Assembly: GCF_003194385.1 (NCBI RefSeq) | Contig: NZ_LAPT01000141.1 | Span: 1-35,072, forward strand | Length of the DNA stretch: 35,072 nt | Source of the DNA: Pokkaliibacter plantistimulans | GTDB taxonomy: Bacteria > Pseudomonadota > Gammaproteobacteria > Pseudomonadales > Balneatricaceae | Direction: 5' to 3' | In this document: positions 35,054 through 35,072 of the stretch, one piece after another | Layout of the letters: every line of letters starts with the position of its first letter | How positions within the stretch are numbered: position 1 is the stretch's first letter | The notes under the pieces: model-generated | What the model saw: the letters and a program-made list of their open reading frames with translations, nothing else | The model's database searches: none | Told to the model about the DNA's origin: nothing | Position numbers and translations under genes: made by a program

Positions 35054-35072
35054 GGAAGCATGGCTCCACTTG

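Noticed and set aside
34822-35061. Open frame of 79 codons at the right end
   Set aside because: It covers the MITE-like element almost exactly and reads through its hairpins; better explained as repeat DNA, although such frames are often annotated as hypothetical proteins.
1-35072. CRISPR arrays, toxin-antitoxin or phage-defence genes
   Set aside because: No regularly spaced direct repeats, no cas-like or nuclease-like genes, and no paired small genes of that type were seen on either strand.

Overview
The window reads as chromosomal DNA of a marine-type gammaproteobacterium in the Oceanospirillales/Pseudomonadales neighbourhood. This rests on gene order (hemA-prfA-prmC-moeB diverging from a TPR lipoprotein gene-lolB-prs-rplY-pth-ychF; miaB-ybeZ-ybeY-ybeX-lnt) and on protein similarity recalled from these families. 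No genus is claimed. Most of the window is core genome. The accessory-looking parts are the right-hand third and several short repeats.

Layout. 1-19 is the end of a dispersed repeat whose body lies outside the window. 83-1654 (+) holds rarD and an ankyrin-like gene. 1764-6267 (-) is the hemA-prfA-prmC-moeB-CoA-binding operon, with a candidate promoter, a palindrome and a structured leader before hemA. 6645-12646 (+) holds an LbcA-like TPR lipoprotein gene, lolB, prs, rplY, pth and ychF; ispE, which often lies between lolB and prs, is absent. 12782-16682 (+) is a Pho-box-driven pstSCAB operon without phoU. 17152-17616 is a five-gene tRNA cluster (Gln-Met-Gln-Met-Gln). 17770-18093 (-) encodes a DUF1820 protein. 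18345-23909 (+) is miaB-ybeZ-ybeY-ybeX-lnt, with a small repeat element between miaB and ybeZ.

The most interesting region is 24130-28990. A histidine kinase with a fused periplasmic amino-acid-binding domain overlaps an NtrC-type response regulator gene. Next comes a regulatory region with four copies of ATAAC-N4-GTTAT, an IHF-like site and a well-matched sigma-54 promoter, and then a glutamate/aspartate-type symporter gene. Together they look like a self-contained circuit that senses an amino acid and switches on its uptake.

29318-35072 holds manC, a C-terminal remnant of an O-antigen ligase gene, a membrane diguanylate cyclase, and a chemoreceptor whose sensor region appears cytoplasmic (Aer-like topology). 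It ends with a complete 218-bp MITE-like element (34836-35053). That element's terminal sequence matches bases 1-19 in inverted orientation, and its core is shared with the element at 19722-19836.
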